Shown one piece after another: positions 53,476 to 60,070 of a stretch of 60,070 bases of DNA. Within the stretch, counting starts at the first letter, position 1. The number at the start of each line of letters is the position of its first letter. The notes beneath the pieces are model-generated. The model did not search any database. It was not told the origin of the DNA and saw only the letters and a list, made by a program, of their open reading frames with translations. A program made the translations under genes and the position numbers. Location: positions 1 to 60,070 of the forward strand of contig JAQUGO010000003.1 in the NCBI GenBank assembly GCA_028684065.1, read 5' to 3'. The stretch is from Sulfurospirillaceae bacterium (GTDB lineage Bacteria; Campylobacterota; Campylobacteria; Campylobacterales; Sulfurospirillaceae).

Positions 53476-54765
53476 ATGGCATTTGAAAAATTAGGATTGG
53501 TATCCTCTATACTTACCGCGATTGAAGCACTCGGTTACACAAAACCTACACCTGTGCAAAGCAAAGTAATCCCCTTAGTTTTAGAAGGCAAAGATGTTAT
53601 GGCAACAGCACAAACCGGTACGGGTAAAACAGCCGCTTATGCACTGCCAATTTTACAACAGTTAGCCAAAAAAGAGATAAAAGAAAAAAGCAAGCGTTCC
53701 ATTCGAGCCCTTATATTAGTTCCTACACGTGAATTGGCCGCGCAAGTGGGTAAAAGCATTGAAGCATATGGCAAAGAATTAGACCTTAAAAGTTGTGCAG
53801 TCTATGGCGGTGTTAAGTTTACGCCACAAGTTAAAAAACTTGAAAATGGTATTGATATTTTAATCGCAACACCGGGAAGATTGCTCGAACATGTGAAGCA
53901 AGAGAGTGTGAATCTTTCTAAGGTAGAAATCGTTGTTTTTGATGAAGCTGATAGAATTTTAGATATGGGCTTCTGGTCTGAGGTTGAGACACTTTTAGCG
54001 CTTGTTCCTAAAAAACGACAAACACTTCTTTTTTCCGTAGGGCTAAGTAAGTCGGTCAAGCGACTCTCTGAAATCAGTATGAAAAAACCGATTAAAATCG
54101 AAATAAACAATCAAGGTGATTTGGCAAAAAAAGTCAAACAAACCATTTATGTCTGTGACCAAGATAAAAAATGTGAATTGCTCTCTTTTATGATAGGTTC
54201 CCAAAATTGGCATCAAGTTTTAGTCTTTACCAAAACCAAACAAAGTGCTGATGAGGTTGGAGCGTACATGGAAGATAGTGGGCTTAAAACACTCATTTTA
54301 CATGGCGATAAAGCACATTCGGCACGCACCAAGGCGCTTAAAGATTTTAAAGCGGGAACGATTCGCGTGCTTGTAGCGACAGATATCGCTTCACGTGGTC
54401 TTGACATCGAAGATTTACCACATGTCATTAACTATGAACTTCCAGGAGACGCAGAGGATTATGTGCATCGTATTGGTCGAACAGGACGTGCGGGCAAAGA
54501 GGGTGAAGCTATCTCTTTGGTATGTAAAGAAGAAAAAAGTGTTTTAAAAGAGATTGAAAAAATCTTAAAATACGGTTTAAAAGTGGAGTTTTACAAAGGC
54601 TTTGAAACCAAAGAATGGATAGATAAAGAAGCTAAAAAAAGCACCATTAAAGGCAGAATTGAACGTAGTCAAGAGAAGCGTTTAACACAGCCAAATAGTA
54701 TCGTTGGGATGCATAAACGTAAAGCCAAAGAGAAAAAACAAGAGCATAAAAAAGGACGAAAATGA
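53476..54765 (+). CDS. DEAD-box RNA helicase (RhlE-type)
   Basis: A 429-residue helicase: Q motif (F-x-K-L-G then P-T-P-V-Q), motif I A-Q-T-G-T-G-K-T, motif II D-E-A-D, motif III as S-V-G (in place of the usual S-A-T), and motif VI H-R-I-G-R-T-G-R-A-G. A basic C-terminal tail (K-K-Q-E-H-K-K-G-R-K) binds RNA. Likely involved in ribosome assembly or RNA turnover. The S-V-G change in motif III is unusual. The next gene overlaps by 4 bp. Confidence 0.93.
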   Translation: MAFEKLGLVSSILTAIEALGYTKPTPVQSKVIPLVLEGKDVMATAQTGTGKTAAYALPILQQLAKKEIKEKSKRSIRALILVPTRELAAQVGKSIEAYGKELDLKSCAVYGGVKFTPQVKKLENGIDILIATPGRLLEHVKQESVNLSKVEIVVFDEADRILDMGFWSEVETLLALVPKKRQTLLFSVGLSKSVKRLSEISMKKPIKIEINNQGDLAKKVKQTIYVCDQDKKCELLSFMIGSQNWHQVLVFTKTKQSADEVGAYMEDSGLKTLILHGDKAHSARTKALKDFKAGTIRVLVATDIASRGLDIEDLPHVINYELPGDAEDYVHRIGRTGRAGKEGEAISLVCKEEKSVLKEIEKILKYGLKVEFYKGFETKEWIDKEAKKSTIKGRIERSQEKRLTQPNSIVGMHKRKAKEKKQEHKKGRK

Positions 54766-55226
54766 GCGTAGAACTGGAAAAACTGAGCTATTTTAAAAAT
54801 TTTATCGAAAATGAAAAAGGTGAGTTAGGCTGTAATGTTTACATTATGAGCTTAGTGGTCGAAGCCTATTATGAGTTTATCTCGGAGGTTTTAATTCCAA
54901 GTTCATCTCGTAGTATGACACAGTTTAAATTGCTTGAAGAATTACGTGCATTAAAACTTGTCAATGAGCAAGAATTTACCATAATGAATGAAACGCGTAA
55001 ACTTAAAAATGAGCTAACCCATCGTTTGGATTATCGTGTGAATATCACGTATCTGCACGATTTTAACAACAATTGCAAACTTTCCAACAAGAAAATTCCT
55101 GAAGACAAAGAGGACCAAAAAGCGATTGATGATTCGTTGAGAGACGCTTTGATTAAAAGTTACACGCTCATTGATGACAAGCTTTATCCTCGCGTTATTG
55201 CTGAACTTGACACCGTACATGCTTAG
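54762..55226 (+). CDS. HEPN/MtlR-like helical protein, function unknown
   Basis: A 154-residue all-helical protein. N-E-T-R-K-L-K-N-E-L-T-H near residues 74-86 resembles the R-K-L-R-N-x-x-A-H signature of HEPN-type and mannitol-repressor-like (MtlR/DUF4145) folds. In true HEPN RNases R and H lie four to six residues apart; here R-x-x-N-x3-H could still fit. It is encoded between an RNA helicase (4-bp overlap) and a thioesterase (9-bp gap). A toxin role is not suggested by the context; no antitoxin partner is seen. Confidence 0.45.
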   Translation: MSVELEKLSYFKNFIENEKGELGCNVYIMSLVVEAYYEFISEVLIPSSSRSMTQFKLLEELRALKLVNEQEFTIMNETRKLKNELTHRLDYRVNITYLHDFNNNCKLSNKKIPEDKEDQKAIDDSLRDALIKSYTLIDDKLYPRVIAELDTVHA

Positions 55227-55235
55227 GAAAGATGG

Positions 55236-55739
55236 ATGAAATTTAAAGTAACGGGTCAACAGCATATTTCTAAAAATTGTTTGGTGTGTGGGGTTGAAAA
55301 CGCTTTTGGACTTAAAACGAAATTTTATGAGTTAGAAAACAAAGAAATCGTAGCTTTCTTTACACCTCATGATAAACTTCAAAGCTATCCTGGTGTTTTA
55401 CACGGTGGTATTTCGGCTACGATTTTGGATGAGACGATTGGGCGAGCCATAATGGCACATTACGGTCAGGGAAGTTTTGGCGTGACTATCGAGCTTAAAC
55501 TTAAATATCGAAAGCCAGTTCCGCTAGATGTTGAACTCAAAGTAGTAGGGCGTATCACCAATGATAAAGGGCGAATTTTTGAAGGCACGGGTGAACTACT
55601 TTTACCTAATGGTGATGTAGCCGTCAGTGCGGAGGGGCGTTATATGAAACGTGATATCCAGCAAATTGCTCAAAACGATTTTATGAACGATGAATGGTTC
55701 GCAAGTGATGGCAAAGAGCGAGAAGAGATAGAAATTTAA
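55236..55739 (+). CDS. PaaI-type hotdog thioesterase
   Basis: A 167-residue single hotdog-fold protein. The P-G-V-L-H-G-G-I-S-A-T-I-L-D-E-T-I-G motif carries the catalytic D/E region of PaaI-like acyl-CoA thioesterases. A C-x2-C (N-C-L-V-C-G) near the start is typical of one subgroup. Substrate unknown. The recQ start codon immediately follows its stop. Confidence 0.88.
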   Translation: MKFKVTGQQHISKNCLVCGVENAFGLKTKFYELENKEIVAFFTPHDKLQSYPGVLHGGISATILDETIGRAIMAHYGQGSFGVTIELKLKYRKPVPLDVELKVVGRITNDKGRIFEGTGELLLPNGDVAVSAEGRYMKRDIQQIAQNDFMNDEWFASDGKEREEIEI

Positions 55740-57536
55740 GTGTCAGATAAAAACCGCATTCTTCAGAGTGTCTTTGGACACCACCGTTTTAGAGCGTATC
55801 AAGAAGAGGCCGTAGATACTATCTTAGCGCGTCGAGATATTATGATGATACTGCCCACAGGAGCAGGGAAGTCTTTGTGTTATCAGCTTCCCTCACTCGT
55901 GATGGAAGGACTGAGTGTGGTGATTTCACCGCTTTTAGCCTTGATGCACGACCAGATTACCGCACTTTCCACCTTTGGCATTCATGCTTCGATGATCTCT
56001 TCGATGCAAACTCCCTCCGAAATTCAAGAAACCATGCAAGCGTGTCGCAAGGGTGAGATTAAACTTCTCTATGTTGCTCCTGAGCGCTTAAAAGGTGAGT
56101 CATTTTTACACTTCTTGCAAACCCTTCCCATTAATTTTTTTGTCATTGACGAGGCGCACTGTGTGAGTGAGTGGGGGCATGAGTTTAGGGAAGATTACCG
56201 ACAACTTTTTCGCCTCAAACTTTACTTTCCACAGACTCCCATTGCCGCGTTTACTGCAACAGCGACAAAGATCGTTGAGCACGATATTCTGCATCAGCTT
56301 AGCCTCTCAAATCCTCTTATCATTCGTGCAAAAGTGGAGAGAGATAATTTAACCATCAACGCGGACTATCGCAACGCCAACGGGCGCGATCAGCTTCTCT
56401 CTTTTTTGAGTGCGTTTGAAAACGAAAGCGGCATCATTTACACCTTAAGTCGCAAAGAAACCGAAAGTTTGGCGCAGTTTTTACGCACACGCAATATCCT
56501 TGCACGTGCGTATCATGCGGGACTTCCGACCGAAGAGAAAAATGAGACGTTTCGCGCTTTTTTAAACGATGAGATTCAGGTCGTTGTCGCAACCATCGCC
56601 TTTGGTATGGGCATCGATAAGAGCAATATTCGTTTTGTGGTGCATATGTCACTGCCTAAAACCATCGAAAACTATTACCAAGAGATTGGGCGCGCAGGGC
56701 GTGATGGCTTGCCGTCTTCGACGTTACTGCTTTTTTCCAACTCAGACATCGTGGAGCACAAGCGTCGCATCGGTGAACAGCCCGCTTCAGAGTATCAAAT
56801 AGTGGCGTATGAAAAGCTCGAAGCGATGGCAAAATTTGCCTCTTCGCAAGTGTGCAGGCATCAGCAAATCGCGGCTTATTTTGACGATACGATTCTTACA
56901 TGTAAAACGCGTTGCGACAACTGTATCGATAGTGAAAAGCAGAGTGTGGACATTTCGTATGAAGCATTAAAACTTCTCTCAAGCGTTTACCGAACAGGAC
57001 AGCGTTTTGGACTGCAATACGTAGTCGATGTGTTAATGGGTTCCACCAATGAGAAAATCGTGCAAAACGGACACCAAAGCCTTTCTGTTTTTGGCATCGG
57101 AAACGATAAAACCAAAGCGCAATGGCTCAGCATCGGCGATCGATTGATGGAGCTTGATGCTTTAAACGTGGGTGAATACCGTGTGGTGAGCCTCAGTGAA
57201 TACGGTGCTCAAATCATCAAAGAGCGCTTATCTGTGAGTATTCATGCGAAGCGCTTAGAAGAGCGTCAAAAGGTCAAAAAAGCCAAGAAAGTTGTTTTTG
57301 GTACGTTCGATCACTCTATTTTTGAACAATTGCGTTCCTTGCGTTTAGAAATAGCCAAAGAAAATGGTGTTCCCCCTTACGTGGTTTTTAGCGATAAAAC
57401 CCTTAAAGAGATGGCGGAAAAACTCCCACTAGATAAAGAAGCGATGCTTGAAGTCAGTGGTGTTGGTGAAGTGAAATTTGAGCGCTATGGCGAAGCTTTT
57501 ATGGCATTGTGTGCGAAGCTCTCTACCGTAAAATAA
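55740..57536 (+). CDS. recQ: ATP-dependent DNA helicase RecQ
   Basis: A 598-residue superfamily 2 helicase: motif I T-G-A-G-K-S (near 40), DEAH box V-I-D-E-A-H-C-V-S-E-W-G-H, A-T-A-T motif III, H-M-S-L-P-K and Q-E-I-G-R-A-G-R-D-G motif VI, a zinc-binding domain (C-R-H-Q-Q ... C-K-T-R-C-D-N-C), the RQC region and a C-terminal HRDC domain (about 520-590). It unwinds recombination and replication intermediates. It begins at GTG directly after the preceding stop codon. The fourth gene of the helicase operon; contains one TTACATGTAA copy. Confidence 0.95.
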   Translation: MSDKNRILQSVFGHHRFRAYQEEAVDTILARRDIMMILPTGAGKSLCYQLPSLVMEGLSVVISPLLALMHDQITALSTFGIHASMISSMQTPSEIQETMQACRKGEIKLLYVAPERLKGESFLHFLQTLPINFFVIDEAHCVSEWGHEFREDYRQLFRLKLYFPQTPIAAFTATATKIVEHDILHQLSLSNPLIIRAKVERDNLTINADYRNANGRDQLLSFLSAFENESGIIYTLSRKETESLAQFLRTRNILARAYHAGLPTEEKNETFRAFLNDEIQVVVATIAFGMGIDKSNIRFVVHMSLPKTIENYYQEIGRAGRDGLPSSTLLLFSNSDIVEHKRRIGEQPASEYQIVAYEKLEAMAKFASSQVCRHQQIAAYFDDTILTCKTRCDNCIDSEKQSVDISYEALKLLSSVYRTGQRFGLQYVVDVLMGSTNEKIVQNGHQSLSVFGIGNDKTKAQWLSIGDRLMELDALNVGEYRVVSLSEYGAQIIKERLSVSIHAKRLEERQKVKKAKKVVFGTFDHSIFEQLRSLRLEIAKENGVPPYVVFSDKTLKEMAEKLPLDKEAMLEVSGVGEVKFERYGEAFMALCAKLSTVK

Positions 57537-57664
57537 TAGCAATATATGGTGTAAAAAATAGGAAAATATCTTAAGAAAAAGATGTGTTGAGGAATGCTAC
57601 GATAAGATCTGTTAATAACCAATTGTGCTGATAAGAAGTCTTATAAATGATCAAAGGAGTAGCG

Positions 57665-58744
57665 ATGAAAGTTTTCTTTTTTATTTTGGTCTTTGTTTTT
57701 GGTTTACACGCTGAGTCTATTTCACCTTTGCCTTTGGCTAACTCTCTTTCATCCTTTGAAAAAACTCCTATTCCTTTTGATATTCCCTCCCTTAAAATAG
57801 TATGGAAAGCACGTATTGAAGCGATACATGCCACAGGAGTTCTTCCCTTAATTGATGTTGAATCATCGTTTAATCCAAGCAAATTTGATTTAATAGATTA
57901 TGCTCAAATAATGGATGACAAAGGTGTTGCGTTGATTGCTTTATCGCCACAAATAGGGGATAAAGCGTATGCCAAAGAAGGCAAACTATGGCACGATGTA
58001 CCTCGCACACTCATCAGTGCTGATGCTTCTCGGTATGTGCCCACAAGCACCTCAGGAATCTATCCTGCATGGACGAGTGAGCCTAAATCGTTTATAAACG
58101 AAACCATTAAGCAAGTAACCAAACAGCATTATCCCCTTTTAGGGGAGTTTGAGTTTCGACACTATCTTTCCACACGACAAGTGAAACGTAACGAATCGTA
58201 TCGCGATGTGAGTATTCCTATTGATTCGGAAGCAGGGCATGTGTTGTTTGATTTTGCCGAAAAAACAGGAATTTCATTTCAAATTCATTATGAAGTGGAA
58301 GACGCTTTGCTTAATCCTTTGGAGAAAATGCTTGATACCTATCCTCATGCCAATGTTATTTGGTGCCATTTTGCACAAATTCGTTACAGTGGTAATGCCA
58401 AACGCTTTACGCCTTCTTTTGTACGAGGTTTGCTTGAGCGACATCCCAATCTCTACTTTGATTTAGCCTTTGGTGATAAAGATTCAGTGTATAAACCCAG
58501 TAATGAACACCAAGCTACGATTTGGGATAGAAATACGGGTAAACTTAAAAGTGAATGGACTCAGTTGATAGAAGATTATCCGTATCATTTTTTAACCGCC
58601 TTTGATATTGGCGGTGACCGACATGACGAATTGCCTAAAAAGATACAAAATTCACGTGAAGTTTTAAAAAGTCTAACCCCTAAGACGCAAGAGATTGTTG
58701 CGTATAAAGCTTTTTGGAAGCTTGTTTTTAAGGAAGATATTTAG
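57665..58744 (+). CDS. Exported amidohydrolase-2-like protein lacking the N-terminal HxH
   Basis: A 359-residue periplasmic protein with signal peptide 1-16. The barrel resembles amidohydrolase family 2 (I-H-Y-E-V-E, V-I-W-C-H-F-A and F-L-T-A-F-D-I-G-G near the end), which would supply later metal-ligand His and Asp residues. The usual N-terminal D-x-H-x-H is replaced by L-I-D-V-E-S-S-F, so metal binding may be lost or different. AAGGAG is 7 nt from the ATG at 57665; an ATG at 57647 is less likely. Substrate unknown. Confidence 0.65.
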   Translation: MKVFFFILVFVFGLHAESISPLPLANSLSSFEKTPIPFDIPSLKIVWKARIEAIHATGVLPLIDVESSFNPSKFDLIDYAQIMDDKGVALIALSPQIGDKAYAKEGKLWHDVPRTLISADASRYVPTSTSGIYPAWTSEPKSFINETIKQVTKQHYPLLGEFEFRHYLSTRQVKRNESYRDVSIPIDSEAGHVLFDFAEKTGISFQIHYEVEDALLNPLEKMLDTYPHANVIWCHFAQIRYSGNAKRFTPSFVRGLLERHPNLYFDLAFGDKDSVYKPSNEHQATIWDRNTGKLKSEWTQLIEDYPYHFLTAFDIGGDRHDELPKKIQNSREVLKSLTPKTQEIVAYKAFWKLVFKEDI

Positions 58745-58769
58745 GCTTTTAAAAGAGAGATAAAAGCCT
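58743..58769 (+). terminator. Terminator of the amidohydrolase-like gene
   Basis: A 9-bp stem AGGCTTTTA / TAAAAGCCT, overlapping the stop codon, with a T7 run after it. A TTACATGTAA copy (58780) follows between the two convergent genes. Confidence 0.85.
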
Positions 58770-58795
58770 TTTTTTCAGCTTACATGTAAAGGATT

Positions 58796-59437
58796 TTAGC
58801 GTACAAAATTGGTCATAATCTTGGCTTCACGTTCTGGGAAAGGCAGGTTATTGTCTTTGGCCAATTGCATCATTTTAAGTGTCCAGGCCATATTCTTACC
58901 AAGCACTCGCGCGATTTGCATCCCTTCAAAATCTTCTTGTACTTCTCCTGGTATTCTTCCGTGAACAACATTCCAGTAGTTTGCTGTTGGCATAATCATC
59001 TCGGCATAGTTAAGGTAGTGATTCATGGCATCAAAGGTACCGACACCACCAGAGCGTCTAACTGCTACGATACTGGCCCCTACTTTTTTGCGAAATAGCC
59101 CACCATTGGCAGAAGAGACATAAAAAGCACGATCTAAAAATGACTTCATCGTTCCTGCAATGCCTGCAAAATGAACAGGTGTTCCTATCAGTATTCCATC
59201 GGCATCTTTCATCTTCTGAATGCATTCATTGACGTATTCATCGTCTTTTGCCACACAGCGTTCATCTTGATTTTTGGCACAACCGCCACAACCAAAACAT
59301 CCACGAATTGTTTTATTACCGATATGCATGATTTCAGTGCTAATGTCTTCTTTTGCCAATTCTAGTGCAATGGTATCGATAAGTTGAGCGGTGTTTCCAT
59401 TATGTTTTGGACTACCGTTAATAGCGACTACTTTCAT
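58796..59437 (-). CDS. NADPH-dependent FMN reductase / iron-sulfur flavoprotein-like
   Basis: A 213-residue flavodoxin-fold protein of the FMN_red family with the phosphate-binding G-S-P-K-H-N-G-N-T-A loop near residue 8 and the T-P-V-H-F-A-G-I-A-G-T-M-K-S-F-L-D-R signature. The segment G-C-F-G-C-G-G-C-A-K with a following C is the compact cysteine motif of iron-sulfur flavoproteins (Isf-type), which may hold a [4Fe-4S] cluster. Likely a redox or detoxification role (quinone, oxygen). GAGGAG-type site ahead of the ATG. Confidence 0.85.
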   Translation of the reverse strand: MKVVAINGSPKHNGNTAQLIDTIALELAKEDISTEIMHIGNKTIRGCFGCGGCAKNQDERCVAKDDEYVNECIQKMKDADGILIGTPVHFAGIAGTMKSFLDRAFYVSSANGGLFRKKVGASIVAVRRSGGVGTFDAMNHYLNYAEMIMPTANYWNVVHGRIPGEVQEDFEGMQIARVLGKNMAWTLKMMQLAKDNNLPFPEREAKIMTNFVR

Positions 59438-59713
59438 TTTTTTATTTCTCCTCTGTATTGTGGTATTTTATTGATAGTATTGTAACGCATTGTGTTTTAA
59501 TCTCTTACAAGAAGAGAAACAAACAAAATATTTAGACTCCTTTTTAATACCAATAGTTAAAATAAACGTATTGTTTGTGGTGAAATACTTATTTACTTGT
59601 ATCTTTTCTCACGGATGTGATGAATTGATAGTATAAATAGCCTAAAGCAATTTTATTGGCAAAGAGAATAGATGAAAAATCTTCTTTGTTGTCGTTCAAT
59701 ATACTGGTATATG
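59438..59713. other. Gene-free AT-rich region of 276 bp
   Basis: No coding region or stable hairpin was recognised between the flavoprotein and the partial membrane protein. It holds the flavoprotein promoter (AT-rich) and the 3' end of the next gene. Short A/T tracts are the only visible structure. Confidence 0.5.
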
Positions 59714-60070
59714 TTAAAACTTTTTTAATTCAAATGGTGTTTCATAAAGTCCTAATAAACTAAAGAATAATGTTAAAAAAAATCCTGCACCAGCAATGCC
59801 AGAAAAGCATATGGTTGAAATAAACAAAGAAAATATCAAAATAAAAGTAATAAGCATGTTTGAAATTGAAGTATTGTGATATATAAATGTAAAACATCCA
59901 ACATTGAAAATCCATAGTAAAACTAAAAACCAATTCCTTCCATGAGCAGAAGTCATATGGTGTAATGAAAAAACAATATAACTTAAAAGATTTTCTGTAG
60001 AGTTAAGATTGTTGGTAAGATATTCTCTTCTTTTTTCTAATTCACAACTGTAATAACGATTGGCTTCTAT
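59714..60070 (-). CDS. Membrane protein of unknown function (N-terminus outside the window)
   Basis: The reading frame stays open from the right window edge (60070) to the stop at 59714, giving 118 residues of a longer protein. The first 40 visible residues are hydrophilic (E-L-E-K-R-R-E-Y), then come about three to four hydrophobic helices. An internal ATG at 59956 would give only 80 residues and is less likely. No family recognised. Confidence 0.5.
   Translation of the reverse strand: MEANRYYSCELEKRREYLTNNLNSTENLLSYIVFSLHHMTSAHGRNWFLVLLWIFNVGCFTFIYHNTSISNMLITFILIFSLFISTICFSGIAGAGFFLTLFFSLLGLYETPFELKKF

Larger units (their letters stand above)
2250..58789. repeat. Dispersed palindromic decamer family TTACATGTAA
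   Basis: Fifteen perfect copies were found by eye, starting at 2250, 3853, 4203, 6175, 6274, 6296, 12869, 28229, 30107, 50257, 50858, 50879, 53389, 56896 and 58780. Nine-of-ten copies start at 4301, 4628, 11616, 14473, 23347, 25527, 39888, 40750, 43898 and 48109. At this base composition a given sequence with eight A/T and two G/C is expected about 0.2 times in 60 kb (hand estimate). Copies occur inside genes, where they read L-H-V-K/R or L/F-T-C-K, and between genes. Two close pairs form terminator-like inverted repeats (6273-6306, 50858-50888). The coordinates here span the family, not one element. Function unknown. Confidence 0.9.

Noticed and set aside
57593-57603. AATGCTACGAT, resembling the acetate operator half-site, ahead of the amidohydrolase-like gene
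   Set aside because: Only one half-site is present and no -10 box at the right distance was seen.
1-60070. Prophage, transposon, integron or CRISPR content
   Set aside because: No transposase, integrase, recombinase or phage structural gene and no regularly spaced repeat array was seen.
1-60070. tRNA or rRNA genes
   Set aside because: No cloverleaf with a GGTTCGA-type T-loop or rRNA-like sequence was noticed in the gaps; a tRNA search would settle it.

Overview
The window looks like a chromosomal segment of a Campylobacterota (Epsilonproteobacteria) species, most likely Sulfurospirillum or a close relative. The DNA is AT-rich (my rough estimate is 37-40% GC). The gene content fits this group: Campylobacter-type neighbours (glcD / PGBA_N protein / M23 peptidase; aguB / CDF / aguA), paired FlgF-FlgG rod proteins behind a sigma54-type promoter, an RpoD with an acidic insert, and respiratory c-type cytochromes. 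The genus is an inference. No rRNA, tRNA, CRISPR array, transposase or integrase was found. Genes are packed tightly, many with 4-bp ATGA overlaps, and no gene-free stretch exceeds 300 bp.

Layout. 1-3.9 kb: end of a glycolate-oxidase-like gene, PGBA_N protein, M23 peptidase, CorA, NUDT14-like Nudix hydrolase. 3.9-6.3 kb: two-gene Septu-like defence operon (PtuA ATPase, PtuB HNH nuclease). 6.3-11.5 kb: agmatine-to-putrescine genes (aguB; CDF and aguA) separated by feoAB. 11.6-17.9 kb: a Cache-type histidine kinase and OmpR-type regulator, then DUF485-actP-acs for acetate uptake and activation. 17.9-23.9 kb: a PAS-like protein, rpoD, flgF/flgG, a 56-residue membrane peptide, azlCD, a lipoprotein. 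24-28.3 kb: an electron-transfer operon (SHP-like cytochrome, diheme cytochrome, cytochrome b fused to a second diheme domain) with a Spy-like protein and its own two-component system. 28.3-32.5 kb: a second carboxylate:Na+ symporter with a DUF4212 partner and a cNMP/CBS/DUF294 protein. 32.7-39.8 kb: a cysteine hydrolase, the methylcitrate operon prpE-B-C-D and a divergent unusual HTH regulator. 39.9-44 kb: LysE exporter, NlpC/P60-like protein, a periplasmic binding protein paired with a diguanylate cyclase. 44-53.4 kb: IclR regulator and a CoA-ester operon (CitE-type lyase, acyl-CoA synthetase/lyase fusion, mesaconyl-CoA hydratase, malyl/methylmalyl-CoA lyase), then a class I fumarase/mesaconase. 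53.5-60 kb: DEAD helicase, HEPN-like protein, thioesterase, RecQ, an amidohydrolase-like periplasmic protein, a flavoprotein and a partial membrane protein.

How they fit together. Much of the window is short organic acid metabolism. Acetate enters through two SSS symporters and is activated by Acs. Both symporter promoters carry the same 11-bp tandem direct repeat (AATGCTATGTT type) exactly 7 nt before the -10 box, which points to one shared regulator, plausibly the adjacent OmpR-type protein. The cluster at 45-53 kb can be read as mesaconate -> mesaconyl-CoA -> beta-methylmalyl-CoA -> propionyl-CoA + glyoxylate, with propionyl-CoA passed to the methylcitrate cycle encoded 6-16 kb away. A palindromic decamer, TTACATGTAA, occurs 15 times perfectly in 60 kb, in genes and in terminator-like inverted repeats, far above chance. 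The best candidates for undescribed biology are the shared acetate operator, the C5-dicarboxylate cluster with its odd synthetase-lyase fusion, the decamer family, and the non-PrpR regulator of the methylcitrate operon.
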